Below, one piece after another: positions 17,348-26,645 of a stretch of 64,000 nucleotides of DNA (positions within the stretch are counted from its first letter, which is position 1; the number at the start of each line of letters is the position of its first letter). The notes below the pieces were generated by a model. That model ran no database searches, had not been told where the DNA came from, and saw only the letters and a program-made list of their open reading frames with translations. Origin of the DNA: Kiritimatiellia bacterium (GTDB lineage: Bacteria > Verrucomicrobiota > Kiritimatiellia > JAFGHX01); NCBI GenBank assembly GCA_016929905.1, contig JAFGHX010000369.1, positions 51,091-115,090 on the forward strand, read 5' to 3'. Made by a program: the position numbers and the translations under genes.

Positions 17348-19741
17348 ATGCGAAGAACGAGGTCCTTCATGTCCATACTACTCACAAGTCTGCCCTTGTG
17401 CGGCGCGGCCGCGACGCCCGGCGCGCTTGCCCGCATCCGGGCTCTCGCGCCGGCGGTCTCGGCTTCGAGCCGCTTTCCCGAAGGCCATCCGCGCCTGATG
17501 ATGACGGCCGAAGAAGCGCAAGGCCGGTGCAAGGCGGCCGCCACCGACGCGGCCGAGCGCGCCCGAATCCAGCGCCTGGAAAAGCGCGCCGATGAGATCC
17601 TGGCCCGTCCGCTCGTCATACCCGGGCCGCGGAACGACGAGCATGGCGAGATCACGTGGCGCCTGCGCTTCGTGGCGGAGGCGGCCCTGCTGACCGGGCG
17701 GGCGGATTGCGCCGAGCGGGTCCGCAACACGATCCTGGCCTATGCGGAGAAGTACCCGCAATGGCCGGCGCGCAAAGGCGCACACTGCCGCGCCGGCACC
17801 AGTTCCCTGCGTGAGGCCAATTGGGCCATCCGCCTGATCCATTCCTACGACCTGCTGCTGGGTACCGGGCGCGTAACCGCCGAAGAGCGCCGCCGCGTCG
17901 AGCAGGACCTGCTGCCGCTGATCGTGGCCAACTTCCACATCACGGACTACGATCCGCGCCCGGATCTGCATTTCCGCTGCTACAATTTCCAGGCCTTTCA
18001 CCTGGCTGCCGTCGGGCTGGCCGCGCTGCTGCTCGAGGACGCGGACCTGCTCGAGTGGACCGTGAACGGGCCCTACGGATTCCGGCACCTGCTGGCCCAT
18101 GACATCCGCGACGACGGCCTGTGGTGGGAGCGCTCGCTCGGCTACCACGACTATGCTCTGTCGGGGATCTGGTGCCTCACCGAAGCCGCCCGCAACTGCA
18201 ACGTGGACCTGTACGCGTTGGAGGTCCCCGACCGCGTGTTCCGCGATGAAGATTCCAACTATGAAGTGGACGGCGACAACGGCCCGAAATCGCTGCGGCT
18301 CATGATCGAGGCGCCGTTCTTCTTCGCGTTCCCGGACCGCAGCTTCGCGGCCGTGGCCGATAGCGGCCGCGGCCCGCTCAAGCGCGGGCGCCTGCGCGGC
18401 GCCGCCAAGCGCATGCCCCACCCGCGGCTGGACTGGCTCGTGGCCCGGACCGAATCGCTCGAGAGCGGCCTTGAGGAGGCCGCCCGGCATCCGGAATTCG
18501 CCGCGCCCCCGCCGCCCGTCCATCGCTTCGCCAACAACGGGCTGTTCGCCCGGGGCTCCAGCCTCTTCCCGTCCAGCGGATTCGCCATCCTGCGCGCGCA
18601 CGAGGCGCTGCCCTGGCTCCAGCCGCGCGACACGCTCTGCGTCAACTTCAATTACGGGCCCCATGGCGGCGGGCACGGCCATCCCGACCGCCTTAGCGTA
18701 GTGCTGTACGCGCTCGGCCGGCAGTGGATCCCCGACTTCGGCTCCTGCCCCTACGGCAGCCAACTGAAGAGGGAGTGGACGTCCCAGACCGTGAGCCACA
18801 ACACCGTGGTCGTGGACGGCATTTCGCAGTATCCGACCGGCGACCGCGCCGTGAGTTGGCCGGCCGACACTCCCCAGCGCAAGGCGATGGGCCGGTTGCG
18901 CCTCTTTCACTCCAGCCCGCTGCTGCGCGTCGCGAGCGCCGAGTGCGATACGGTCTACGACGGCGTGCGCCTCGAACGCACCATCGCCGTGGCCGGCCGC
19001 TGCGGTGTGGACGTGTTCCGAGCCGACAGCCAGGACGAGCACGTCTACGACTACGTGCTCCACATTGACGGCGAGCCGGACTCGCTGCCGGGCCTGACGC
19101 CCGCGCAAGGCACGCTCGGCACGAAGGCGGGCTATCAGCACATCAACGGCCTGTCGCGCGGCACCATCGGCTCCGCATGGCAAGGCGTCTGGAAGGCGCC
19201 CGAGGGCCGGTTGCGCGTTTCAGTCCTGCCCGACGCTCCCACGGAACTGATCGCCGGGCGCAGCATCACCAAGGCGGCCGACGAAACGATGCCGCTGCTC
19301 ATCGCCCGGCGCAAGGCGCGCAGCACCCGCTTTGTCTCCGCGTTCGCGCCCGTACGCGACGGAACGCAAGAGCCGGAAATCCGCCGATTGGACGAGCCGG
19401 CGGCCGGGACCCGCACCGACGGGCAGGCGTTCGAGATCAAGGACGGCCGGAATCACGATTTGCTCGTGCTCCGCGACGGCGCCGACTGGTCGGTGCAGGG
19501 ATTGACGAGCGACGCGCGCGCCGCGTTGCTGCGGACGACGCCGGACGGGCGGGAATTGTCGCTGGCGGGCGTCACGCGGTTCGGGGGCGCGGGTCTCACG
19601 CTGGCCTGCGAGACCGCCGCCGATCTCCACCTGTCGCGCGCCGGCCAGGGCGACTGGCGCGTGCTGAACGTGGGCACCGCGCCCGCCCGCCTCACGCTCA
19701 ACGGGCGCGAGCTGCGGCTCGCACCCGCGAACGGTGAGTGA
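17348..19741 (+). CDS. Heparinase II/III-family polysaccharide lyase-like protein
   Basis: A 797-residue protein with an N-terminal export signal (about 1-22), an alpha-helical toroid domain (about 50-400, with HPRLMMTAEEAQ, SLREANWAIRLIHSYDL and FRCYNFQAFHLAAVGLA) and a heparinase II/III-like beta-sandwich domain (about 430-790). The second domain carries NYGPHGGGHGHPDRLS and TVSHNTVVVDG, holding the His/Tyr/Asn positions used by alginate and heparin lyases. Known relatives cut uronic-acid-containing chains by beta-elimination; the glycan here is unknown. AAGGAG lies eight bases before the ATG. Confidence 0.87.
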   Translation: MRRTRSFMSILLTSLPLCGAAATPGALARIRALAPAVSASSRFPEGHPRLMMTAEEAQGRCKAAATDAAERARIQRLEKRADEILARPLVIPGPRNDEHGEITWRLRFVAEAALLTGRADCAERVRNTILAYAEKYPQWPARKGAHCRAGTSSLREANWAIRLIHSYDLLLGTGRVTAEERRRVEQDLLPLIVANFHITDYDPRPDLHFRCYNFQAFHLAAVGLAALLLEDADLLEWTVNGPYGFRHLLAHDIRDDGLWWERSLGYHDYALSGIWCLTEAARNCNVDLYALEVPDRVFRDEDSNYEVDGDNGPKSLRLMIEAPFFFAFPDRSFAAVADSGRGPLKRGRLRGAAKRMPHPRLDWLVARTESLESGLEEAARHPEFAAPPPPVHRFANNGLFARGSSLFPSSGFAILRAHEALPWLQPRDTLCVNFNYGPHGGGHGHPDRLSVVLYALGRQWIPDFGSCPYGSQLKREWTSQTVSHNTVVVDGISQYPTGDRAVSWPADTPQRKAMGRLRLFHSSPLLRVASAECDTVYDGVRLERTIAVAGRCGVDVFRADSQDEHVYDYVLHIDGEPDSLPGLTPAQGTLGTKAGYQHINGLSRGTIGSAWQGVWKAPEGRLRVSVLPDAPTELIAGRSITKAADETMPLLIARRKARSTRFVSAFAPVRDGTQEPEIRRLDEPAAGTRTDGQAFEIKDGRNHDLLVLRDGADWSVQGLTSDARAALLRTTPDGRELSLAGVTRFGGAGLTLACETAADLHLSRAGQGDWRVLNVGTAPARLTLNGRELRLAPANGE

Positions 19742-20254
19742 ACGCAGCCCCATTGCGGGCAATCGCTGTCCGTTCCGGGAGGGCCCAGCATCTCGAAAGC
19801 GAGCGAACGGCGCCGTCCGCCGAAGTTGTCGCGGGCGGCTGAATACGAAGCACGCCCGCGCGAACTCGAGCAGAAGCGCGAGAACGGCGCATAACGGCTG
19901 CAAGTCCGGGTCGGGCGACTGCAGCCCCGTAGCTCGGGTTGTCTTCGGGTTCATGCCGCTCTGCTTCAAGCATGCCGCGCACTCGCATGCGACGTGCTGG
20001 AGCCGCCGCATCAGCTCCTCTTCCGCGCCGCACCTGCCGGGGCCGGGCGACTCGCGCAACACGCGCAGCGTCGCCAGCATCGACTCCATCACCGCCGGTT
20101 CGTTCATCAGCTCTTCCGTGAAACGCCAGACTTGGCCGGCGGCCTGGATAGGTGACGTTGCCCGGTAGCGTAGCGACGGCTCGGCGGCATAGTTTCTGAT
20201 ATCCGCCATCAGAGACTCGAAATCCGGCGCTTGCCGGAACGGAATGACATTCGG
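19742..20254. other. Non-coding or decayed stretch between lyase and ATPase relic
   Basis: This 513-base stretch has open frames on both strands, but none shows a recognisable family. The leftward frame is a continuation of the ATPase relic (with AAGQVWRFTEELMNEPAV), which has no natural stop before it runs antisense into the lyase gene. It may include the decayed 3' end of that gene. No RNA gene or clear repeat was found. Confidence 0.4.
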
Positions 20255-20947
20255 CTTTCGGTGAACCGTAGCAGTGAACAGGCAGCCCTCATGGTCATCG
20301 GTGAACTCGATTCGGGGCCAGGCCTCCATAGCGCGTTTGATGCCGGAGCCCAGCCCGTGATAGGGCAGCAGCCCCTTGGCGGCGTAGGACACCAGAATGG
20401 GATTCCGGATGTTGGAGTTGCCGGCCGGGATTCTCTCGACTGTTAGATTGTCGGGCAGATGACCGGGGCTGACGATCTCGATACAGTTGTCGAAAATGAA
20501 CAGGCGGATCGGCGCACTCACCAGGTAGTCGCGGTGAACCAGGGCGTTGACCAGCAGTTCCTCGAATGCGCTTTCCGGGATCTCGGGCAGGCCGGGCGCG
20601 TTCACGCCGCGTCCGGCCTGCACCTTGTGCAGGTTGCGCATGATAAAGGCGAGCGCGCCATCGAAAATCCTGGGCAGCGGCCCCGCGAAGTCCTCGGTGT
20701 CCACATAGTCGGTGACATGGACCTTGTTGCCGGGATAGCGAATGGCCTTCACCACGAACTGCGGCGCGATCCACTCCGGGCGCTCCGCGAAGAGCAGCAC
20801 ACCGGCCAGGTTCAGCCTGCCCTCGTCGCTCGCCAGGTTCATGTTCTGCAGGAGGCGGGTCAGTTTGGCCCGTGAATCCGGATATTCCTGATCGTATTCA
20901 TCCCGCAGGAAATCGCGGAACCGCAGCTTGTCGAGCTTGTCGATACC
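20255..20947 (-). pseudogene. AlbA_2/ATP-binding (COG2865-like) protein, truncated at both ends
   Basis: About 230 residues match the middle and C-terminal part of COG2865-type proteins: the winged segment (KLTRLLQNMNL, then GRLNLAGVLLFAE) and a GHKL-like ATP-binding domain (FEELLVNALVHRDY, IEIVSPGHLPDNL, LGSGIKRAMEAWP). The N-terminal AlbA_2 domain of about 150 residues is missing; upstream sequence passes straight into the 3' end of the MDR dehydrogenase gene. At the 3' side there is no natural stop, and the frame continues antisense to the lyase gene. Both ends are therefore lost and it is probably non-functional. Family members are often accessory genes near defence or mobile loci. Confidence 0.7.
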
Positions 20948-21045
20948 CGCTTTGGGTTGCGGGCCAAGCCCGCATTTGGCGTCTCCTGCGCCGCTCGCGT
21001 GCGCCTGTCCCCGGGGCTCGTGTCTGCAGGGCGGCCGCCACGCGC

Positions 21046-22047
21046 CTACAGCCATTGAATCAGGCCGCCCATCAGCTCCTCGCTGCCGGAGAAGACCAAC
21101 TCGTCGTACGCTTTGACCAGATCGGCGGCGGCGATGCGGTGGCTGATCAACGGTTCGAGCGTCAGCCGTCCCTTCTCGAGCAAGGTCAACACGGTGCGCG
21201 CGTCGTCCCGCGCCGTCCAGGATCCGCGCGAACTGTCGCGCGCCGGGCGCAGCGGGTTATACGCGCCGACGACGGTCAGCCCCTTGACCTCGACGTCCCG
21301 ATAGAAATTCACCTTTTCCGTTTCGCCGCGGGTGCATGCCAGAAGAACCACACGCCCTCCTCGTCCCGCCAATTGGAGAACCGTGTTCACCGGTTCCGGG
21401 GCACCGGTCACTTCCAGGACGACGGCGGGGCCGTCGCCGTTCGTCAGGCCGGCCAGGGTTTCGCTGAACTTCAGGTCGCGCGCATCGAGCGTTGCATCGG
21501 CGCCGCATGCGCGCGCCGTGGCCAGACGCGGGGCCGAAAGATCCATTGCGATCACGGGCACGCCGCCGTGCAGCCGCGCCAGTTGCATGGCCAGTTGGCC
21601 GAGCAGCCCCGCCCCGATCGTCAAGACGCTCTCGCCCAGCTCGATCCCGGCCTTGCGCACGCCTTGAAGCGCGATCACGCCCATCACCAGAAACACCGCG
21701 TGTTCCGGCGAGACGCCGGCCGGAACGTGATGCAGATGTTTCGGGTCGGCGACGAGATGCGAGGCATGCCCGCCGCCGCCCACGACGACATCGCCTTCCT
21801 TGAACCCGTCCACGCCGCGCCCCACACGCACGATCCGGCCCACGTTGTTGTAGCCCGTACCGCGGGGGAAGCCGCCCGGCGTGTTCGCCATGCCCAGCAG
21901 GAAGGCGCGTTCCGTGCCCGGGCTGATCAGCGTCACGATCGTCTCGATCAGGACTTTGCCGTCGGCGAACTCGGGAATCTCCGACTCCTGAAGCTCCAGC
22001 TCGCCTTTCGCCACCGCGACCAGTCGTCGTCTCTTCATCATCGCCAT
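21046..22047 (-). CDS. Medium-chain dehydrogenase/reductase (zinc-ADH superfamily)
   Basis: A 333-residue cytoplasmic oxidoreductase. The N-terminal GroES-like domain carries ISPGTERAFLLG and GTGYNNVGRIVRVG and lacks the usual GHE catalytic-zinc motif. The Rossmann domain starts about 140 (TIGAGLLGQLAMQLARL, ending in the acidic VIAMD). MDR proteins with SPGTE instead of the zinc motif often act on sugar-linked alcohols or in tailoring of sugars. The start at 22047 is the first ATG of a run (MAMMKRRR); 22041 is possible. It is the last gene of the leftward run that begins at 33815. Confidence 0.82.
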   Translation of the reverse strand: MAMMKRRRLVAVAKGELELQESEIPEFADGKVLIETIVTLISPGTERAFLLGMANTPGGFPRGTGYNNVGRIVRVGRGVDGFKEGDVVVGGGGHASHLVADPKHLHHVPAGVSPEHAVFLVMGVIALQGVRKAGIELGESVLTIGAGLLGQLAMQLARLHGGVPVIAMDLSAPRLATARACGADATLDARDLKFSETLAGLTNGDGPAVVLEVTGAPEPVNTVLQLAGRGGRVVLLACTRGETEKVNFYRDVEVKGLTVVGAYNPLRPARDSSRGSWTARDDARTVLTLLEKGRLTLEPLISHRIAAADLVKAYDELVFSGSEELMGGLIQWL

Positions 22048-22060
22048 TCCCGCGGCTTGC

Positions 22061-22078
22061 GCCCCCGTAGGCGGGGGC
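22061..22078. terminator. Perfect GC hairpin
   Basis: GCCCCCG and CGGGGGC pair perfectly around TAGG. It lies 13 bases upstream of the MDR dehydrogenase start and downstream of the preceding helix gene. It could attenuate read-through or be a small palindromic repeat; there is no T-run, so an intrinsic terminator is not certain. Confidence 0.4.
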
Positions 22079-22250
22079 TTGATTCCGGGATCCGCCGTCT
22101 GGGGCCGCTCCGTCCGCCGGACGAAGAGGCACGCCCCCTCCGACAGACGAAGAAGCAAGCGATCCCACGAGATCAATCTCCCGGTCCTGTTTCACGCTCG
22201 GAGAATGCGGCGCGGCAGTGCAGCCGCGATTCGCCAACGGTCCGCCCCGC

Positions 22251-24221
22251 TCACCGCGCGCCGCGCAAGCTGGAGATGCGTACGTCGTCGAACTGCACAT
22301 GCGAGCCGAACGTCGTCCGGAACGCGAAATAGCCGCGGTCATAGGCGGGCACGTCCCAGGGCTGTTCGCGGTACTGAAACGCGCGGACCCCGTCGATGTA
22401 CACCTCGACCAGCCCTTCGAAGTAGACCAAGGTGAACTTGTACCACTGGCCGGGCGTCATGAATCCGCCCTGCGCGTTGCGGAACTGTCCGTCGCTGTCG
22501 TGATCCCGGAGAATCACGCGGTTGCGGCCCCGCGCCAACTCCCGCACTTGGGGCGGCAGGTTGGCCGGGTCGTAGAAGCGGCGGAACCGGAAGGTCTGGT
22601 TGCCGTTCGAGCCGAGCCCGGTGTAGTAGGCGGCAAGCGACTCGAACCGCAAGCGCCCGCCCGTATCGAAGAAGGTGTCCAGCGAGAGCGGCGGCGTGCT
22701 CAGTCGGTCGCGCGCCATCCACAGCGCGTTCAGGTCGGTCGGTCGGCCGTCGCCTTCGAGGCCCCTCGCCCTGTACTCGATCATCACTCGCTCGGACAGC
22801 GGCTTGCGATACCAGATGCTCGTCTGCCGGCCGCGCCGGATATCCACGACGCCGTCGACGAGGCGCACCTGCGCCTGTTTCGCCTTCTCGACCACCCAGT
22901 TCTCGAGCCCGTCGCTGAAATCGTCAGCGAAGAGAAGCCGATCGACCGTGTAGCCCCGAGCGGATGGGGCGGCCGAGCGCGCAGCGGCTGCGCCGGCGTA
23001 TTCATAGGCGCCGATGTCAAAGGCCCGTCCCCGCGGCCGCGGCGTCCCATCGCGATCGGTCGTCATCTCCGGCAGCGTTGCGCCCGCGTCGATCGCCGGC
23101 GAGCCGGCCTCGAGCCGGAAGTCGTTGGCGTCGGCGTTGACGAATCCCGGGTCGGTCGTGAGGTTGTTCGAGATCGCCGGCTTGCCGCCGTGCTGGTAGA
23201 TGTTTCGCCCGTTGGCGTACACGATGTTGTTGCGAACGGCGCCGCTGCCGCCGGTGATCTCCACGCCGGCCGTCCGATTGTTGCATATCGTGTTGTTGTC
23301 CAGATAGTTCCTGTTGCACGTGAACCACACGCCGCGCCGGTTGTGGGCGACAATGTTGTTATAGACCCGGTTGTCGTAGCCGCGCGCCATATAGATGCCC
23401 GTCTTGCCGTTGTGATGCACATAGTTGTTCCGGAAGACATTGCTGCTGACGCAGGTCGTGGAAGTCGTCTTGTACAACTGGATGCCGAGCCCGTCGTTGT
23501 CGTAGATCTCGCAGTTCTCGATCAGGCCGTTGCATCCCGACCAGTAGAAGCCGTGCACGCCGACCCCGCCCTGGCTCGTCTTCGGCGAGCCGCCGCCCCG
23601 CAGTACGCACCGTCGTACGGTCACGATCGCGTCCTTGGAGACCGTCATCACCCTGCCGTATTCCCACATGTTCGGGCTGCCGATCGCTTCGCAGTCCTCG
23701 AACGTGATCCCCGTGCCGCTGGCCGCCAACACCTGCGAGTGACCCTTGCGCAGGGCGCGCGCGTCAAACACGAGGTTCCTGAACCGCAGGTTGCGGCGGG
23801 CGGCGGAGATGATGAGGATGCCGCCCTGCTTTGGGGTCGTCGGTCTGAGAACCGGACGCTCCGATCCCGGCTCGCCCTCCAGCGTCGTCGGTTGACTCGC
23901 GCTTGGCCCCGACGGCAGCAGGTCCCGGGACGCTTCGGGGTAGGTCCCGCTCTTGACCCGCAACGTATCGCCCGGCGCGAGCGCTCTGGCCCCCCGCTTG
24001 ATAGTCTGAAAGGGGCGGGCCGCGGTGCCTGGGTTCGCGTCATTCCCGGTGGTCGCCACATAGTAGGTCGCCGCCCCGCTCGAGGTGACGAACGCCGGCA
24101 GGGCATGGATCAGAAGAGCTATCAGCGCCGAGAGAACCGGCATCCGGAACCGAGGTGCATCGAGCGGGTGCGCATCCGGCACCCTCCGGATGTTGCTGCT
24201 TGATCCGTGATTCGCATTCAT
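22251..24221 (-). CDS. Secreted beta-helix protein with C-terminal DUF6250-like domain
   Basis: A 656-residue protein. Signal segment at about 20-48, module YYVATTGNDANPGTAARPF, helix coils to about 390 (VYNNIVAHNRRGVWF, LDNNTICNNRTAG), then the GTPRPRGRAFDIGAYEY motif, which in other genes is the terminus. Here about 230 more residues follow, starting LLFADDFSDGLENWVVE and containing DLNALWMARD, FRFRRFYDP and YFAFRTTFGSHVQFDDVRI. These features resemble the DUF6250 concanavalin-like sandwich. Such domains usually bind or cleave carbohydrate. GGGGAG lies six bases before the ATG at 24221. It sits in the middle of the GH20/beta-helix run. Confidence 0.83.
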   Translation of the reverse strand: MNANHGSSSNIRRVPDAHPLDAPRFRMPVLSALIALLIHALPAFVTSSGAATYYVATTGNDANPGTAARPFQTIKRGARALAPGDTLRVKSGTYPEASRDLLPSGPSASQPTTLEGEPGSERPVLRPTTPKQGGILIISAARRNLRFRNLVFDARALRKGHSQVLAASGTGITFEDCEAIGSPNMWEYGRVMTVSKDAIVTVRRCVLRGGGSPKTSQGGVGVHGFYWSGCNGLIENCEIYDNDGLGIQLYKTTSTTCVSSNVFRNNYVHHNGKTGIYMARGYDNRVYNNIVAHNRRGVWFTCNRNYLDNNTICNNRTAGVEITGGSGAVRNNIVYANGRNIYQHGGKPAISNNLTTDPGFVNADANDFRLEAGSPAIDAGATLPEMTTDRDGTPRPRGRAFDIGAYEYAGAAAARSAAPSARGYTVDRLLFADDFSDGLENWVVEKAKQAQVRLVDGVVDIRRGRQTSIWYRKPLSERVMIEYRARGLEGDGRPTDLNALWMARDRLSTPPLSLDTFFDTGGRLRFESLAAYYTGLGSNGNQTFRFRRFYDPANLPPQVRELARGRNRVILRDHDSDGQFRNAQGGFMTPGQWYKFTLVYFEGLVEVYIDGVRAFQYREQPWDVPAYDRGYFAFRTTFGSHVQFDDVRISSLRGAR

Positions 24222-24265
24222 GTCTGTCTCCCCAATGCGCTCTTCGGCCGCAACCAACGTTTCCA

Positions 24266-24337
24266 GGTGTCAGGTTTCTGGGGCTGGTCCTCCTCTCCCG
24301 GCTCCCCACCGACACCTGACACCTGAAACCTGACACC
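24266..24337. repeat. TGTCAGG-type hairpin repeat
   Basis: Perfect 13-base arms (GGTGTCAGGTTTC at 24266-24278 and its complement at 24325-24337), plus additional ACACCTGACACCTG units in the right half, form a stem between the GH20-like gene and the helix gene. Multi-copy TGTCAGGT units suggest a dispersed intergenic repeat. It may also act as a processing or partial-termination structure within the operon. Confidence 0.55.
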
Positions 24338-24385
24338 CCGTGTTCCGCGCAAGATGCGCAGACGTTGGCTGCGTCGGACTTTGAC

Positions 24386-26596
24386 TCACACGACGGCGGT
24401 CACCGCCGCGACCAGCACGCCGCCCTTCTTCGCCGGGCCCTGCGGCACGACCCCGTGCCAGATCGTGCGCTGCACGCCGCCGGACTCGAGGTAGAGCCGC
24501 GCGATCCGGCGCGCGGGATACGGGTTGACCCACTCGAAGGCATACCAGGTCCGGCGCCCGTCCGTCCACGCGGGAAAGGCCGGGAACGTCCGCGCCAGCC
24601 GCTCGTTGCCATAGGGTTTGTCCAGGCATCCGATCGTATGCTCGCTGATGACCGGCAACTCGACATAGAACCGGTCCGCGTACACGATGCGATAGAGCGC
24701 GACGGTGTGGTCTTCCCAGACCTGCGAGCGATAGGAGCCCGGGACCAGGTCGGGCATGCGCAGCGCGTGCAGAAAGACGAACGAACGCGCCGTGCCGCTG
24801 TAGGTCAGCCGTACGCGATCCGGCGTGCCGAACCCCAGCCCGATCGCCGCCTTCCGCCCGCGTCCGAGCACGAACGGGATGCCGTGGGCCACCAACCGCC
24901 GGTCCGGCTCCAGCCCGCGGCGCGGGTCGGCGCGGAAATCCACGCCGTTCACCCGCCCCGAGAACCCGTGCGTCGCGACGCGGCCCAGGGCCAGCGGCCG
25001 GAACCGCGCCCCCGGCCGCTCGGCGGGCAACGGATCGCCTTTCACATGACGCCGCAAGCTCGCCGTCACGCGCGCGGCAGCGCGATGCGCCGTCGGCCAG
25101 AGGTCCGGCCGCGCGGCGCGGCCGCCGCCCTTCGCGGGCGGGCGGCGATCCGCCGGCAGCGGGCTCGACTCCCGGACCCGGTCCGACCAGAGCATGTTGG
25201 CGCCCAGCACGAAGTGCAGGAACATGCCGCTCAGCCCGAACACGCGTTCGGAGACCTCGACCCACGTCGACATCTCGCCGCCCAGGCAGGCCGGCGTCGC
25301 GCTGCGGCCCGCCCAGTTCTTGAAGCGCGCCGCGCCGAAGTTGCCGTAGAAGAAGCGACGGCCGTTGCGGACCAGTGTGGCGTCGATCGTGCGCGACAGA
25401 CTGTAGTACCAGTGCGCCAGGATGACCGAGCGCGGCACCGTCTGCATCGCTTTGAACGTCGGCAGCCTCGCTTCCCGGAACTCCGTGCGCGTGTTGACCA
25501 GGCCCATGCGGATGCCGCCGTACCGCCGGCCGCTGTCGCCGACGAAGTTCAGCAGCTTGTCGCCCCACATGCAGGCGTCGATCCCGCGCTTCGCCAGGTA
25601 CCCGGAAATGCGGGTCACGTCGGCCGTCAGCAGTTCCGCGCCCGACTTCTTCCGGCAGCGCGGGCACAGCCCCATCGTGTACCACTCGTCGTGTCCGATG
25701 TGCACCATGCGCGGCTTGAACACGCGGATCACCTCGTCGAGCACGTCGAACAGCAGCTCGTAGCTCTTCGGATTCGACGGGCAATAGGTGTCGGGGAACG
25801 GATCCTCGCGCCGTTCCGCGATCTCCGGGTGCGCCAGGCACAGGTAGTAGCAGTGGCTCAAGGACTGCACCTCGGGCACCAGCTCGATGTGCAGCACGCG
25901 CGCCTCGCGCACCAACTCCGCCACTTCCGACTGCGTCAGGAAACTGCCGCCGCCCAGCTCGGGATGGACCGAGTCCTTCCAGAAACCGCGCTGCACGCGC
26001 GGGCCCGCGAATTCGCTGTAGGGACCGGCGAAGCGGACGAACGACTCCCAGGCCCTGTTGATCTCGGGATGCTTCTTGTATTCCATCCCGCCGCCCACCT
26101 CGAGAAAGACGGTGTTCAGCCGCAGCCGTGCCAGGAACCGAAGCAGATTCTTGAAGAACGCGATATTCTCACGCGCCGGCATGTACAGATGGATGCCGCG
26201 CAGCGGCTTGTAGGGCGCATCGACGATCCGGCAGGCGGGCACGGTGAGCCGGCCGTCCCGGCGCGCGATCAGGCTCTGCAGTGTGTCGAGTCCGTAGAGC
26301 AGGCCGGTCCCCCGTCCGTAACGCAGTTCCACGCGTTGCGGCGCGACGTCCAACTCGTAGGCCTCGGCGGCCAGGCTCCGTACACGGCGAAGCGCCAGCG
26401 GGCCGTTACCGGCGCGTGCGACGCGTGTGCCGAACCGCGCCTGCAGTTCGGTCTGGAACCGCTTCGCCTCACGTGTGCTCGCGCCCCCACCGCACATCGC
26501 CGCCCGCGCGCCCAGCACGAACTGTCCGGCCTGCGGCGTGTACTCGCGGGGCCAGGGGTAAACGGGCATTTCGGCCAACAACGACGACTTCGGCAT
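24386..26596 (-). CDS. GH20-like beta-N-acetylhexosaminidase
   Basis: A 736-residue protein with an N-terminal zincin-like GH20b domain (about 10-130, starting MPVYPWPREY), a TIM barrel (about 140-500, from PLRGIHLYMPAREN) and a C-terminal sandwich. The barrel has the catalytic Asp-Glu pair at about 302-303 in HIGHDEWY, where classical GH20 enzymes have H-x-GGDE. The pair itself is conserved, so substrate-assisted hydrolysis of N-acetylhexosaminides is expected. No signal peptide is evident. AAGGAGG precedes the ATG. It follows a paralogous GH20-like gene by 49 bases. Confidence 0.82.
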   Translation of the reverse strand: MPKSSLLAEMPVYPWPREYTPQAGQFVLGARAAMCGGGASTREAKRFQTELQARFGTRVARAGNGPLALRRVRSLAAEAYELDVAPQRVELRYGRGTGLLYGLDTLQSLIARRDGRLTVPACRIVDAPYKPLRGIHLYMPARENIAFFKNLLRFLARLRLNTVFLEVGGGMEYKKHPEINRAWESFVRFAGPYSEFAGPRVQRGFWKDSVHPELGGGSFLTQSEVAELVREARVLHIELVPEVQSLSHCYYLCLAHPEIAERREDPFPDTYCPSNPKSYELLFDVLDEVIRVFKPRMVHIGHDEWYTMGLCPRCRKKSGAELLTADVTRISGYLAKRGIDACMWGDKLLNFVGDSGRRYGGIRMGLVNTRTEFREARLPTFKAMQTVPRSVILAHWYYSLSRTIDATLVRNGRRFFYGNFGAARFKNWAGRSATPACLGGEMSTWVEVSERVFGLSGMFLHFVLGANMLWSDRVRESSPLPADRRPPAKGGGRAARPDLWPTAHRAAARVTASLRRHVKGDPLPAERPGARFRPLALGRVATHGFSGRVNGVDFRADPRRGLEPDRRLVAHGIPFVLGRGRKAAIGLGFGTPDRVRLTYSGTARSFVFLHALRMPDLVPGSYRSQVWEDHTVALYRIVYADRFYVELPVISEHTIGCLDKPYGNERLARTFPAFPAWTDGRRTWYAFEWVNPYPARRIARLYLESGGVQRTIWHGVVPQGPAKKGGVLVAAVTAVV

Positions 26597-26645
26597 GCAT
26601 TCCTCCTTTGGCGCACTCGCTACCCATGGCGTCGCGCCGGGCGCG

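Noticed and set aside
19220..20254. Leftward extension of the ATPase relic to 611 codons
   Set aside because: The part beyond about 20255 has no family similarity, and the part below 19742 is antisense to the heparinase-like lyase.
24266..24337. TGTCAGG tandem units as a CRISPR-like array
   Set aside because: The units are short, partly inverted and have no spacers; they form a hairpin repeat.
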